DNA of 64,000 nt from Vibrio plantisponsor. GTDB taxonomy: Bacteria; Pseudomonadota; Gammaproteobacteria; Enterobacterales; Vibrionaceae. How positions within the stretch are numbered: the first letter of the stretch is position 1; the number at the start of each line of letters is the position of its first letter. Position numbers and translations under genes: made by a program. The stretch covers positions 1-64,000 of the forward strand of contig NZ_JABEQC010000013.1 of NCBI RefSeq assembly GCF_013041605.1, read 5' to 3'. Below are positions 9,165 through 18,711 of the stretch, in pieces. The notes under the pieces were generated by a model. It was not told the origin of the DNA and searched no databases. It was given only the letters and a program-made list of their open reading frames with translations.

Positions 9165-9707
9165 GTGGATGACACCATTTTCAAAACTCAAATAGCCAAC
9201 TACTTACGTGCTCTAAGAACAAACAAAGGGTTGAGTTTAGATGCAGCATCAAAGCTAACTGGCGTTTCAAAAGCTATGCTTGGGCAGATAGAAAGAGGCG
9301 AATCAAGCCCAACCATTTCAACACTTTGGAAGATTGCCAGTGGATTAGAAACCTCATTTTCAGCTTTCTTTGCGGATGAACCAGAGCTACGAAGCAGTGA
9401 ACTGACCTTTCCTGACGATCCAAAAATGAAAGTAAATACGTTGTTCCCCTTTAAGGAAGACGCTGGATTTGAAATGTTCGAAATAACCTTAATCGATCAG
9501 CATCAACAGATGTCGGCAGCCCATGATGTAGGGGTAATAGAGCATGTCCACGTTCTAAGTGGTGAACTAACTCTCTACTTTGAGGGGCAATGGCACCTTA
9601 TTGGTCAAGGAGAGAGCATTCGTTTCATGGCAGATCAACCCCATGGCTATCAAGCGGTTACAGATAAGGCTGTATTTCAGAACATAGTCTGTTATCCAAG
9701 AAGATAG
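9165..9707 (+). CDS. XRE-family regulator with C-terminal cupin domain
   Basis: A 180-residue transcription factor. Residues about 10-65 form an HTH_3 domain (IANYLRALRTNKGLSLDAASKLTGVSKAMLGQIERG). Residues about 105-178 form a cupin barrel (VIEHVHVLSGELTLYFEGQWHLIGQGESIRF) that usually binds a small effector. The GTG start is fixed by AAGGA at 9152-9156, spaced 8 bases. It is divergent from benE and shares its intergenic palindromes, so it probably represses benE and itself and responds to the transported compound or a product. Confidence 0.88.
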   Translation: MDDTIFKTQIANYLRALRTNKGLSLDAASKLTGVSKAMLGQIERGESSPTISTLWKIASGLETSFSAFFADEPELRSSELTFPDDPKMKVNTLFPFKEDAGFEMFEITLIDQHQQMSAAHDVGVIEHVHVLSGELTLYFEGQWHLIGQGESIRFMADQPHGYQAVTDKAVFQNIVCYPRR

Positions 9708-10033
9708 GTAGCTTTATATCTAAGCGCTGATTTAAAAAAGTTAATCACTCATACATTATTGAAAAGGCGTTTTAATATTAATTGTAATTAATGTGATTTT
9801 TGTATATCGTACCAACGATAAAACACTCAGATACTGATGAATAGTAGTTTACTTAGCGTTTCTAAGTACTTATTAAAATTGCATTTGATAAGCATCAGTT
9901 GGAAGAGTGGATAGCAAAATGGCTCGCTGAGCATGTCAAAAGGTAAGCATCAAGCGCAGTCCATTTGAAAAGGGTTCTGAGTAATTTTTATGATTTGCTC
10001 AGTTGTCTATTACTTTTCGAGTGTGAGAGTTTG
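9708..10033. other. Intergenic region upstream of ygjV-kdgF
   Basis: 326 bp without a credible gene. It contains a KdgR-like palindrome (9758-9776), a likely promoter area, and near its end an open stretch at about 9869-9946 whose last codons read EEWIAKWLAEHVKR before TAA. That stretch has no good start codon and may be a gene remnant or chance. Confidence 0.5.
9758..9776. promoter_or_regulatory. Candidate KdgR operator upstream of ygjV-kdgF
   Basis: ATTGAAAAGGCGTTTTAAT has the TRAAA-N5-TTTYA architecture known for KdgR boxes and is nearly identical in its core to the site at 33544-33564. It lies about 260 bp before ygjV, whose downstream neighbour is kdgF, a classical KdgR target. Consensus is recalled, not computed. 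Confidence 0.5.
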
Positions 10034-10552
10034 ATGGATTTTTCTTTTGCTCAGGCTTTAGGGTTAGTCAGTTTTGCTTTGGGTATATCAACGTTTTATC
10101 AAAAAGATGACCGTAAATTGAAAATCATTATGTTGATTTTCAATATGAACCATCTGTTGCATTACTTGTTACTCGGTTCAATGACTTCTGCTTTAAGTGC
10201 TGCCTTATCTGCCGCAAGGACCGGGACATCGATTTATACTTCCTCTAGATATGTTGCCGCTGTCTTTATAGTTTTGGGGCTAAGTTTAGGGTTAAGTATC
10301 TCAAACCACTGGTGGGACATGTGGCCGATTGTTGGAACCGTTATCGGAACATTCGCTGTATTTATGCTTAGAGGGATAGCGATGCGCATTGCCTTCTTAG
10401 TTGGAGGAGTCTGCTGGTTAATCAACAATATAATCGTCGGTTCGATTGGTGGAACCATGCTTGAAGCGACCTTGATTTGCGTTAACTTGCTGACCATGTA
10501 TCGCTTAGTTAGAGACGAAAAGAAAGCAGCAATTCCATCAGAAGTTATATAA
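10034..10552 (+). CDS. ygjV: YgjV-family inner membrane protein
   Basis: A roughly 172-residue protein with five or six membrane segments and the YgjV family pattern (ALGLVSFALGISTFYQKDDRKLK near the N-terminus, NMNHLLHYLLLGSMTSA following). The family has no firmly established function; some members lie beside uronate-catabolism genes. The ATG at 10034 is chosen because residues upstream of MDFSFAQ do not fit the family and GAGAG lies just ahead. It is 13 bp from kdgF and probably cotranscribed with it, which suggests a role linked to uronate uptake or handling. Confidence 0.8.
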   Translation: MDFSFAQALGLVSFALGISTFYQKDDRKLKIIMLIFNMNHLLHYLLLGSMTSALSAALSAARTGTSIYTSSRYVAAVFIVLGLSLGLSISNHWWDMWPIVGTVIGTFAVFMLRGIAMRIAFLVGGVCWLINNIIVGSIGGTMLEATLICVNLLTMYRLVRDEKKAAIPSEVI

Positions 10553-10565
10553 GAAAGGACAAGCT

Positions 10566-10889
10566 ATGTTCGTATACAACAAAGACGTGAAATTGGAAGA
10601 TCTTGGCAATGGTATATCTCGCAAAATTCTTGCATACAGCGAGAACATCATGAGCGTAGAAGTCTATTTTGAAAAAGGTGCGGTCGGTTATCTACACAAC
10701 CATCCGCACGAACAACTGACTTATGTTCTTTCCGGCGAATTCGAATTTACTATCGGTGATGAAAAGAAAATCGTAAAAGCAGGAGACGCGCTCTACAAAG
10801 AACCAAACGTAATGCACGGCTGTGTTTGTTTAGAAAAAGGCGTCTTGCTGGATAACTTTACGCCGATGCGTAAAGACTTTATCTCCTGA
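10566..10889 (+). CDS. kdgF: KdgF-like cupin, unsaturated uronate linearisation
   Basis: A 107-residue single-domain cupin. HNHPHEQLTYVLSGEFEF carries the metal-binding His cluster and Glu/Gln; GDALYKEPNVMHGCVCLEKGVLLDNFTPMRKDF closes the barrel. The C-terminal LLDxFTPMRxDF is highly typical of KdgF, which opens 4,5-unsaturated monouronates released from pectin, alginate or glycosaminoglycans into the linear keto form used by the Kdu/Kdg pathway. AAAGGACAAGCT precedes the ATG. It is the last gene of a ygjV-kdgF unit, ends at a clear terminator and lies near kdgR, consistent with KdgR control. It would process the unsaturated uronate released by the GH88 enzyme at 29445-30614. Confidence 0.85.
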   Translation: MFVYNKDVKLEDLGNGISRKILAYSENIMSVEVYFEKGAVGYLHNHPHEQLTYVLSGEFEFTIGDEKKIVKAGDALYKEPNVMHGCVCLEKGVLLDNFTPMRKDFIS

Positions 10890-10952
10890 TCAAAAGTTTA
10901 TTAAAACAACGATATGACAACGCCCTCGAAATAGGGAAACATCGATCTCCTT

Positions 10953-10977
10953 GCCAGTCTTTTCGACTGGCTTTTTT
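10953..10977 (+). terminator. Rho-independent terminator after kdgF
   Basis: GCCAGTC / GACTGGC stem with TTTTC loop, followed by six Ts. Confidence 0.88.
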
Positions 10978-11014
10978 ACGAATCTACAACCTTAGATCTT
11001 GTAAAATCTCTTCC

Positions 11015-11362
11015 TTACTTCGCGACATGTACATATTCAATAATGACTTGATTGCCTTCCACGTGCACTTTCTGAATCTCACCATCCACACTGACTCGGT
11101 TCTGCAAATAAACGACAGACTCCCCTCTTCCACTCTTCTGTCTCAACGTTGGTAATACGTTTTCCGGTTCAACGTGTAAGTGTTTACAGAACTTTGTCAC
11201 GAATGACATAGATAAAGGCTCGGTACCACGTAGAAGATTTGAAAACTCAACTTGGCTTACGCCAAGGCGTTTGGTTATTTCCATTTGGGTAAGATGCATT
11301 TTCGCTTTTTGCGACATCCATACATCATATAAGGCTCTTCTATCTTCTTGGCAAAATTCCAT
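11015..11362 (-). CDS. Small XRE-type HTH protein
   Basis: A 115-residue protein with a helix-turn-helix at about residues 22-65 (HLTQMEITKRLGVSQVEFSNLLRGTEPLSMSFVTKFCKHLHV). The remaining 50 residues (VVYLQNRVSVDGEIQKVHVEGNQVIIEYVHVAK) look like a small beta-rich dimerisation or ligand region. It stands alone between two terminators. Target genes are unknown; it could be an orphan regulator of phage or toxin-antitoxin ancestry, but no partner is visible. Confidence 0.7.
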   Translation of the reverse strand: MEFCQEDRRALYDVWMSQKAKMHLTQMEITKRLGVSQVEFSNLLRGTEPLSMSFVTKFCKHLHVEPENVLPTLRQKSGRGESVVYLQNRVSVDGEIQKVHVEGNQVIIEYVHVAK

Positions 11363-11531
11363 GTCATATCTCTTAAAACATCACTCAAACATATAAGTAC
11401 AATGCCAAATCATCATAAGAAAAATGTCAGTCCAGAGTGAGATTCTGCCCAAGACTTTGGCAATTTCCGTTCATTTTGCTGTTGTAATATCTGAAGGAAA
11501 GAATCTGTTTAATATTTATGCAGCCCAAAGT

Positions 11532-11564
11532 AAAAAAACCGCGTATAGCTAAGGCTATACGCGG
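11532..11564 (-). terminator. Terminator of kdgR
   Basis: Perfect 11-bp stem (CCGCGTATAGC / GCTATACGCGG) with TAAG loop; on the minus strand it is followed by seven Ts. Confidence 0.88.
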
Positions 11565-11588
11565 CTTCTATTTATTAAAGGTTGTTAA

Positions 11589-12377
11589 TTAGTCTGCATA
11601 AGGATAATCATCACAGCCTAGCTTCTTAGAAATACGTCGAGCAGCAGCATGCAGCTCAGTAACATATTCCACTTTCTTCTCTTCGGTAAAACGTATGGTT
11701 GGAAGAGAAATACTCAAACCCGCGATCACTTGATGGAAGCGGTCGTATACAGGTACGGCAATACAGCGTAAGCCGATTTCTTGTTCTTCGACATCTTCTG
11801 CAAAACCTTGCTCTTTTACCAGCGCCAGCTCAACGAGTAAAGAATCCACGTCTTTGTGCGTGCGCTCTGTTGTTTGAACAAACTCAACCTCAGAAAGAAT
11901 GTCGCGAACTTCCTGTTCAGGTCGAGGAGATAGCAATACTTTACCAATTGCCGTGGAATAAAGCGGATTGCGGCGTCCAATACGAGACTGCATACGCAAG
12001 TTGTATTTAGAATCCAACTTATGCACATAAATAATGCTATCACCATCCAGAGCACCCAAATGAAGGGCTTCCATAGTCAGGTCAGAGATACGACGCATTT
12101 CCATGTTCGCTATCTCCACCAAATCCACATACTCAAGTGCAGCAGAACCAAGTTCAAACAGCTTAAGAGTTAACGAATAGTTCTCTGTTTCACCTTCTTG
12201 AGAAACATAACCAAGAGATTTCATCGTTTGCAGAAAACGATATACCGTACTTTTAGACATCATTAATCTTTGAGCTAACTCGCTGATGCCAATATCTTTC
12301 TGCGTCGCAAGTGCCTGCAAAATACCAAATGTCTTCATTACGGATGAAACAGATTCGGGTTGCTTGTCAGCTGTCAT
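11589..12377 (-). CDS. kdgR: IclR-family repressor KdgR
   Basis: A 262-residue IclR regulator. The N-terminal winged HTH (QPESVSSVMKTFGILQAL, MMSKSTVYRFLQTMKSLGYVSQEGE) and the effector-binding domain (LHLGALDGDSIIYVHKLDS, RIGRRNPLYSTAIGKVLL, EEQEIGLRCIAVPVYDRF, IAGLSISLPTIRF) follow enterobacterial KdgR closely along the whole length. KdgR represses genes for uronate catabolism and is released by 2-keto-3-deoxygluconate. It is monocistronic with its own terminator. Its neighbours kdgF and the GH88-bearing glycan locus are natural targets; candidate operators are listed at 9758, 22529 and 33544. Confidence 0.92.
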   Translation of the reverse strand: MTADKQPESVSSVMKTFGILQALATQKDIGISELAQRLMMSKSTVYRFLQTMKSLGYVSQEGETENYSLTLKLFELGSAALEYVDLVEIANMEMRRISDLTMEALHLGALDGDSIIYVHKLDSKYNLRMQSRIGRRNPLYSTAIGKVLLSPRPEQEVRDILSEVEFVQTTERTHKDVDSLLVELALVKEQGFAEDVEEQEIGLRCIAVPVYDRFHQVIAGLSISLPTIRFTEEKKVEYVTELHAAARRISKKLGCDDYPYAD

Positions 12378-12691
12378 CTTGTCTTACCTATTATTTATAT
12401 TCATTTTTATCGACATACTCTTTATCGCCCAATAAGCAGTTGGCATGAGTTCGATTCAGATAGAATGCCGCCTAGAGCAGCTTTCAAAAAAACTGAAACA
12501 CGTTTCCAAACAATTAAACGTCCACCCGTTAATTTAAAATAATGTGCTCAAAAAAAATAGGGTTCAGTTATCTTTTTTCACAATTAATCACCTAACTGGA
12601 CAGTTTTAGTGATTTTCATAGCCTTTTCAACAAAAAATGGCTGATAGTCAAGAAATTACATACAATTTCATCAACATTATCCACTTTAAGC
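12378..12691. other. kdgR upstream / MCP downstream gap
   Basis: 314 bp. Presumably contains the kdgR promoter. TGAAACACGTTTCC at 12494-12507 resembles half of a KdgR box but its arms are separated by 4 rather than 5 bases. No terminator for the MCP gene is obvious and no ORF is convincing. Confidence 0.4.
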
Positions 12692-14662
12692 TCAGATCAC
12701 ATAGTCACTGACTAAGGCTCGTTGTTTAGAAGAGACTTGTTTGATCTCACTGACGCTATTTGAAAGCGCTTCAACGCTCTTGGTATTGCTTTGAGCACTG
12801 ATTTTAATCGCTGCCAACTTTTCAACCATGTCATGACTAGTTGTTAGTTGTTGTGACGTTGCAACAGATATCGCATGGGACATCTCGGCAGCAGTATCGA
12901 TGCACAGTTTTACTTCCTTCACCGCATCATAAGAGATTTGAGAGCTGTGAGTGGCTTCTAACATGCTACTTTTACATTGTTGAATAAGTTGCACCGATTG
13001 AGAAACACTTTGTTGCAGCGATTGGATGTTGCCCAAAATACCGTTGGTTGATTGAGTGGTATTCGTCGCTAATTGGCGAACTTCATCAGCGACAACGGCA
13101 AAGCCACGACCATGTTGCCCAGCCCTAGCTGCCTCTATCGCTGCATTCAATGCGAGTAGATTTGTTTGATCGGCAATTTCTTCAATCATCGCAAGAGCAG
13201 ATTCTATTTGCTTGGCATCCTTTACTAAATGGTCAATTGTTTCTACCGCTTGATCGAGCAACATTGAAGTCGATGCAATGCACTGGTCATTAAGCTTAAT
13301 GTGTTCATAACCTTTTTGAGATTCATCAACCGCTAGTGCCATTCTGTCACTGGTCGCTTTGGCCTGCTGAGCCACATGCTTGATAACGCCCTCCATCTCT
13401 TCTGTTAATGACGCAACTTCATCGGTCAGCTCTACTTGTTTTTTGAGCGCTTGTTCCGTTTGGCGAGCATGAACGCTGTTATGTTCGACGACTTCATTTA
13501 GGGTATGAGAGGATTGTTGTAGTTGCCCTAATAATCCACATTGCAGTTCACGAACCGACTCTACATGCTTAGCTAACCATGCCATTTCTCTACTTTTGCT
13601 ATACGTAGCTTGTAAAGTGAGATCGCGGTTGGCCATCGAATTTAAAACCGCTCTTAATGCCTTTAATCCTGATTGAATGTTTCGAGAAGTCGCGATGACA
13701 AGCCCCAATGACAGTAACCCCACGGCAACGATGAAGGCAACCAACTGCAATATATAGCGACTTTGTTGTTCTTTTACTTCCAATACCTTGTTTTGGGCTT
13801 GAACGATTACAACATCTCTAAACGCCTCTAAAGCATTGATTTGTTCTCGCACATGAAAAGAGAGGTTTTGAGTAATACTTTTCTCTTCAGCGGACAACTT
13901 GATCATCTGTAAATGATTGAAAACCACGCCATCATGCTCTGTGCTATGCGCTAGCAGTGATTCAATTAGCTTAAGATTTCTTTTAGACACGCTACTACTG
14001 CGTTCGGCAAGCTCCGCAACCATAGCCATAATTTGTCTAGCCACACCTTTGTTCTTGGCGAAAAAAGTTTCAACCTCTTCTAGATTGTTTGAATCCAATG
14101 CATTGTCTGTATCGAACATCAGAGAATCCAAGCGGCTACTTAAGTTCTCCACTATCATTGTGCTGTTCATATCTTTTTCAGTAGCGATCAAGGTATAAAT
14201 AAAGCGTTTCACTTGTGACGAGAGTAAACGGTAGTTTTGACTAAGATTTTGCTGTTCTGATGTTAATTCTCCGTGAGTCTCCATCAGTGTCATCAGACGT
14301 TGAAAATCTTGTTCAAAGGTTTCAGGCACCACCCACTGCAAACTTAAACCTTCGTGTATAGTGTCAATTTGGGTAATTTCTTGTTTTGAAAAATCGACGT
14401 GAACCAGAACGTGTTCACTGATCTCTTTCCATCTCTCAGAGTCAAAATGTGCGATGTCACTTTCCAACTCGACCAATTCAGTCTCAACGACGGACAAACG
14501 AGACAGCTCATCCATCGAGAATTTGCCGATGTAATCCAACTGATCCGTAATCTTCTGACTTTGCCAATAGCCGATGCCCCCTATCGCAGTAATAACCACC
14601 AGCAAAAGGCTAGTTACAAAATAGAACCTACCAACAATAGACATTTTGTTCCAAATATTCAT
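12692..14662 (-). CDS. Methyl-accepting chemotaxis protein
   Basis: A 656-residue transducer. One membrane segment near residues 12-32, a long helical periplasmic region to about 300 (no Cache signature, coiled-coil rich, probably a helical-bundle sensor), a second membrane segment ([24 protein letters not shown]), a HAMP-like linker, then the MCP signalling domain. The hairpin tip [23 protein letters not shown] is intact, so it should couple to CheA/CheW. GGAG precedes the ATG by 7 bases. It lies just downstream of the ABC transporter operon in the same direction but beyond an inverted repeat; a sensing role for the same glycan is possible but unproven. No C-terminal receptor pentapeptide for CheR is apparent. 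Confidence 0.9.
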   Translation of the reverse strand: MNIWNKMSIVGRFYFVTSLLLVVITAIGGIGYWQSQKITDQLDYIGKFSMDELSRLSVVETELVELESDIAHFDSERWKEISEHVLVHVDFSKQEITQIDTIHEGLSLQWVVPETFEQDFQRLMTLMETHGELTSEQQNLSQNYRLLSSQVKRFIYTLIATEKDMNSTMIVENLSSRLDSLMFDTDNALDSNNLEEVETFFAKNKGVARQIMAMVAELAERSSSVSKRNLKLIESLLAHSTEHDGVVFNHLQMIKLSAEEKSITQNLSFHVREQINALEAFRDVVIVQAQNKVLEVKEQQSRYILQLVAFIVAVGLLSLGLVIATSRNIQSGLKALRAVLNSMANRDLTLQATYSKSREMAWLAKHVESVRELQCGLLGQLQQSSHTLNEVVEHNSVHARQTEQALKKQVELTDEVASLTEEMEGVIKHVAQQAKATSDRMALAVDESQKGYEHIKLNDQCIASTSMLLDQAVETIDHLVKDAKQIESALAMIEEIADQTNLLALNAAIEAARAGQHGRGFAVVADEVRQLATNTTQSTNGILGNIQSLQQSVSQSVQLIQQCKSSMLEATHSSQISYDAVKEVKLCIDTAAEMSHAISVATSQQLTTSHDMVEKLAAIKISAQSNTKSVEALSNSVSEIKQVSSKQRALVSDYVI

Positions 14663-14681
14663 GCTAGATCTCCAACGAAAG

Positions 14682-14713
14682 AAGCCTTCTCAATATCCCT
14701 AATGAGAAGGCTT
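14682..14713 (-). terminator. Inverted repeat after the ABC operon
   Basis: AAGCCTTCTCA / TGAGAAGGCTT, 11-bp perfect arms with a 10-base loop, directly between the ABC ATPase gene and the MCP start. The T-run on the minus strand is weak (CTTCTTTC), so read-through into the MCP gene is possible. Confidence 0.6.
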
Positions 14714-14725
14714 TGAATGATAAAA

Positions 14726-16414
14726 TTAAACAGATATTTCAGGCGCTAGTTCGGCAATGGGGACTGCTGCAATTAGCTGTTGTGTGTAAGCCTGTTTTGG
14801 ATGGTAAATCACCTGTTCCACAGCGCCCTGTTCCACTATCTTGCCGTGTTGCAGTACTAACACTCTGTCACAAAAGTACTTCACCGTAGCAATGTCGTGG
14901 GTAATGAGGATGAATGCTGTTCCATATACGTTCTGGAACTCGATAAGCAAATCCAGAACCTGTGAACGCAGTGATACATCCAGTGCTGCCGTTGCTTCAT
15001 CTGCAATGACCACTTTCGGAATAGTGACCAAAGCGCGAGCGATGACAATACGCTGCCTCTGGCCGCCCGAGAATGCGTGCGGATAACGGCTTGAGAACTG
15101 AGGTGGCAGCCCAACCCATTTCATGATGTTACGTACACGCTCTTCACGTTCCGCTTTGTTCATTTCAGTACGCAGTTTAATTAACGGCTCTTCGATGATA
15201 TCGAATACCGTCATACGTGGATTTAACGACGACCAAGGGTCTTGGAATATCAATCGAAGATCTGCAAACAGCGGGTCACGCGCCACACGTTTATAATCGG
15301 ATAGTTCAATATCAACATTGCCTTTTTCATCAACGTATTGAATCGTGCCGGATGTCGCTGGCGACATGCCAAGGATCGCTCGTCCTAAAGTACTCTTACC
15401 CGAGCCAGACTCGCCGACAATGCCCAACGATTCGCCTGGGTACAATTTAAGATGAGCATCATCAACCGCTGTCATTGTGCTCTTCTTTTGGAACATTTTT
15501 GCAGGCTTGTGGAATACTTTTGTTACGCCATTCAAATCCAGAATAGGTCGAACATCACTCCCTTCTTGCAAACGATACGGCACTTTCACCTTCGAAGGTT
15601 TTTCTAGGGATCGCGTCGCATCCATCAACTTTTGGGTGTATGGGTGCTCGGGACGTTCAAAGACTTGTCGAATATCTCCACACTCCACCACTTCGCCTTT
15701 TTCCATCACCACAACTCGGTCTGAAATCTGAGCAACAACACCAAGATCGTGAGTGATGAACAAGATTGCCATGCCTATTTCATCTTGAAGTTTCTTAAAC
15801 AGAACTAAAATCTCTGCCTGAGTAGTAACGTCGAGAGCCGTTGTCGGTTCATCGGCGATTAGAACGTCAGGACGAGACGCAATGGCCATTGCAATTACAA
15901 CACGTTGTCTCTGCCCACCCGATAATTCGAATGAGTATTTATTGATTAAGCTAGATGGCTCTGGCATCTGAACTTGCTCAAGCAACTCAATCGTTCTCAT
16001 GTGCGCTTGTTGTTTCGTGATACTTGGTTCAACCAGACACAGAACTTCTTTGATTTGATCGCCGACAGTATGCACTGGGCTCAGAGCCGCCATCGGCTCC
16101 TGTGAAACCAGAGAAAAGTTGAAGCAGCGCAACGAACGCATACTCTTGCTGCGCGGATCGATTTGTGCAATGTCGATGACATCACCGGTTTCTGTGGTGT
16201 AAAGAATCTCACCGGAATCAATTCGACCTGGTTTATCCAACAACTGCATAATTGCAGACGAGGTTACCGACTTACCCGAGCCTGACTCGCCGATAACAGA
16301 CAATGTTTCACCACGATACAAATCGAATGACACATTTTTAACTGCATGGAAGTGCTCCATACTGGTCGGAAAACTCACATTCAGGTTTTTAACTTGTAGA
16401 ATTTTATCGCTCAT
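14726..16414 (-). CDS. ABC transporter ATPase, two fused nucleotide-binding domains (Opp/Dpp family)
   Basis: A 562-residue cytoplasmic protein with two full ABC ATPase domains in one chain. Walker A motifs GESGSGKSVTS (about residue 40) and [11 protein letters not shown] (about 335); signatures ELSGGQRQR and AFSGGQRQR; Walker B LIADEPTTALD and VIADEATAALD, the second with Ala in place of the usual Pro. This DppD-DppF style fusion resembles YejF in layout. It energises the two permeases just upstream, sharing a one-base overlap with the second. The genes run together with the DUF2264 protein and the binding protein, so the transporter is most likely for an oligosaccharide rather than a peptide; that is inference from context. 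Confidence 0.9.
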   Translation of the reverse strand: MSDKILQVKNLNVSFPTSMEHFHAVKNVSFDLYRGETLSVIGESGSGKSVTSSAIMQLLDKPGRIDSGEILYTTETGDVIDIAQIDPRSKSMRSLRCFNFSLVSQEPMAALSPVHTVGDQIKEVLCLVEPSITKQQAHMRTIELLEQVQMPEPSSLINKYSFELSGGQRQRVVIAMAIASRPDVLIADEPTTALDVTTQAEILVLFKKLQDEIGMAILFITHDLGVVAQISDRVVVMEKGEVVECGDIRQVFERPEHPYTQKLMDATRSLEKPSKVKVPYRLQEGSDVRPILDLNGVTKVFHKPAKMFQKKSTMTAVDDAHLKLYPGESLGIVGESGSGKSTLGRAILGMSPATSGTIQYVDEKGNVDIELSDYKRVARDPLFADLRLIFQDPWSSLNPRMTVFDIIEEPLIKLRTEMNKAEREERVRNIMKWVGLPPQFSSRYPHAFSGGQRQRIVIARALVTIPKVVIADEATAALDVSLRSQVLDLLIEFQNVYGTAFILITHDIATVKYFCDRVLVLQHGKIVEQGAVEQVIYHPKQAYTQQLIAAVPIAELAPEISV

Positions 16415-17574
16415 TATTTTGCTCCTTGATCATGGTATGGGTCACAGGCATCACGCAGACCATCACCAACGAAGTTCATCGCCAGAATAACAATAATTAC
16501 CGCTACCGCAGGAATGAGTAGCCAAGTAGCTTCAGCTAAAGCTCGAATGTTTTGTGCTTCTTGAAGTAGAACACCCCAACTCACCATCGGCGCTTGTAGA
16601 CCTAAGCCAAGGAAGCTCAGTGCAGTCTCACCGAGAATCATCATAGGAATCGCAAGTGTTACCACAGCGATAATGTGACTCATGAAGTTTGGAGCCATGT
16701 AACGACGGATAATCTCAAACGGGCTATTGCCGTCCAACCAAGCCGCAGCTACATATTCTTCACCTCGTAATGACATGAAACGGCTGCGCACCACTCGCGC
16801 CATATCCGGCCAAGAAACTAACCCCAAAATGATGGTGATTAAGAAATATTTGGTTAGCGAGCTCCATTCCGCGGGAAGTGATGCCGATAGCGCCATCCAC
16901 AATGGCAGTGTTGGTATCGATTTGATGAACTCAATCGTACGTTGAATGATGTTATCTACCGTGCCGCCGAAATAGCCCGACACACCACCGATCAAAATAC
17001 CCAGAACAAATGTAGTGAATACCCCCATCAGACCCACAGATAACGAAATACGCGCACCATAAATAAGGCGTGACAACATATCACGTCCCATACGGTCAGA
17101 ACCCAAGATGAAGAACGGTTTCTTGGTATCGTGTGGGACGATGAACTTGTAACTCATCGGGATAAAGCCCATCAGCTCATATGACTCAGTTTTGCCAAAG
17201 AACGAAAAATACACTTTAGTATCTGGGTCCAACTGATAATGCCTCTTTAAGGTGCGCTTATCTGTTTCGCTCTTGTAAAACTCCAAATGAGGAGCCCAGC
17301 GCCATCCATCATCCGTACTTTCAAACAAACTTACAGACTGTGGCGGAGCATAGGTATAGCGTCTCCAGTTATCACTTGGGTCAAAAGGTGCAAAGAACTC
17401 TGCAAACGCGGCAATAACGTAAACGATGATCAGAAACTTCATGCTGATCCATGCCAGCTTGTGCTGACGCATTTTCATGCCAATAAGCTGCCACTGGGTT
17501 GCAGTGCTTAAATCAATAGTTTTCTTGCGGCGCTTAAACAGATGCCCAAGATTACGAATAGCAGACGTAGTCAT
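16414..17574 (-). CDS. ABC transporter permease, DppC/OppC-type
   Basis: A 386-residue inner-membrane permease, longer than the usual 300 residues of DppC. After a first membrane segment (LIIVYVIAAFAEFFAPFD) there is an extended periplasmic loop of roughly 110 residues before GSDRMGRDMLSRLIYGARISLSVG, which is the typical start of the binding-protein-dependent permease core. The EAA loop (EEYVAAAWLDGNSPFEIIRRYMAPN) that contacts the ATPase is intact. The gene is 2 bases from the DppB-type permease and overlaps the ATPase gene. Confidence 0.9.
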   Translation of the reverse strand: MTTSAIRNLGHLFKRRKKTIDLSTATQWQLIGMKMRQHKLAWISMKFLIIVYVIAAFAEFFAPFDPSDNWRRYTYAPPQSVSLFESTDDGWRWAPHLEFYKSETDKRTLKRHYQLDPDTKVYFSFFGKTESYELMGFIPMSYKFIVPHDTKKPFFILGSDRMGRDMLSRLIYGARISLSVGLMGVFTTFVLGILIGGVSGYFGGTVDNIIQRTIEFIKSIPTLPLWMALSASLPAEWSSLTKYFLITIILGLVSWPDMARVVRSRFMSLRGEEYVAAAWLDGNSPFEIIRRYMAPNFMSHIIAVVTLAIPMMILGETALSFLGLGLQAPMVSWGVLLQEAQNIRALAEATWLLIPAVAVIIVILAMNFVGDGLRDACDPYHDQGAK

Positions 17575-17576
17575 AA

Positions 17577-18584
17577 TTAAAACTCCTTCGCAACGCCAAC
17601 ACGTACTCGAGGGTCAATCCAGTACAGTAAAAAATCAGAAATCAAGGTTCCAATGATGGTAAGAATGGACATGATCAATAGAACATCACCCGCAACATAC
17701 ATATCTTGAGAGCGTAATGAGGCAAGCATTAATGGACCAAGTGTTGGGATGTTCATTACCTGACTAACAATGATGTCTGCGCCGAGCAATGCAGGAAGCA
17801 TCCAGCCGATAGTTGACACAATCGGAAGAACTGCAATACGAACAGGGTATTTCAAAATGAGTTTTGCTTCCGTTTGGCCTTTCGCTCGCGCTGTTTTTAC
17901 ATAAGGCTTTTTCAGTTCATCAAGTAAGTTCGCGCGCATGATACGAATAATGCCAGCCATACCAGCGGTACCGACAACGAGGATATAGATCCAGCTTCTT
18001 GAAGCAGCATCCATGAACTTTGCCCAAGACATTGGCTGGTCAAGATATGCATCGGAATATAATCCGGAAACCACAGTATCGAAGCTGTAGTAGCCAATCA
18101 GCAGCGCGACGATTGCAATCACAAAGTTAGGTGTCGCCATACCGATGAAACCAAAAATAGTAGCGACATAGTCGCCCCAAGAGTACTGACGTAACGCCGA
18201 ATACATGCCAATCGGAATAGCGATTAAAAACTGGAAAATGAATACGGCTGCAGCGAGAGAAACCGTAGGCCATATACGCGGCTCTATCGTTTCCCATACA
18301 GACTGGTTAGTGGTTAACGATATGCCTAAATCGCCAGCTAATAACCCTGCAATCCAATTGATATAACGTTCACCCAGAGATTTATCCAGACCATACATTT
18401 CGCGCATGGTATGAATCATCTGTGGATCCACAGTTTGTCCCATCGCTTGAAGTTCAGCGATCTTGGCCGTAGCAAAATCGCCGGGAGGCAGATCTATGAC
18501 GGCAAAAACGACAATTGATACGGCCAAAAGAGTGACGAATATCGACACCAGCCGCTTACCTGCAAACAGAAAAAAACTGTTCAT
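17577..18584 (-). CDS. ABC transporter permease, DppB/OppB-type
   Basis: A 335-residue permease with six membrane segments, the N-terminal FVTLLAVSIVVFAVIDLPPGD and the EAA-type loop KPYVKTARAKGQTEAKLILKYPVRIAVLP. It pairs with the DppC-type protein. The family normally moves peptides, nickel or oligosaccharides. A 171-bp gap with a hairpin separates it from the binding protein gene upstream. Confidence 0.9.
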   Translation of the reverse strand: MNSFFLFAGKRLVSIFVTLLAVSIVVFAVIDLPPGDFATAKIAELQAMGQTVDPQMIHTMREMYGLDKSLGERYINWIAGLLAGDLGISLTTNQSVWETIEPRIWPTVSLAAAVFIFQFLIAIPIGMYSALRQYSWGDYVATIFGFIGMATPNFVIAIVALLIGYYSFDTVVSGLYSDAYLDQPMSWAKFMDAASRSWIYILVVGTAGMAGIIRIMRANLLDELKKPYVKTARAKGQTEAKLILKYPVRIAVLPIVSTIGWMLPALLGADIIVSQVMNIPTLGPLMLASLRSQDMYVAGDVLLIMSILTIIGTLISDFLLYWIDPRVRVGVAKEF

Positions 18585-18711
18585 TACTGTTCCTTAAATA
18601 GTGACACCAAATTGTTTACCACTGACGAGTGATGAATGTGAGCTCGAAGAAATTGACCATTTCTCAAGCTGCAACTTTTATAGGTATATTTGTTGTTATT
18701 CGTGCTAAAGA

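Noticed and set aside
12494-12507. TGAAACACGTTTCC upstream of kdgR as autoregulatory KdgR box
   Set aside because: Arms are 4 rather than 5 bases apart and the outer positions do not match; kept only as a note in the gap entry.
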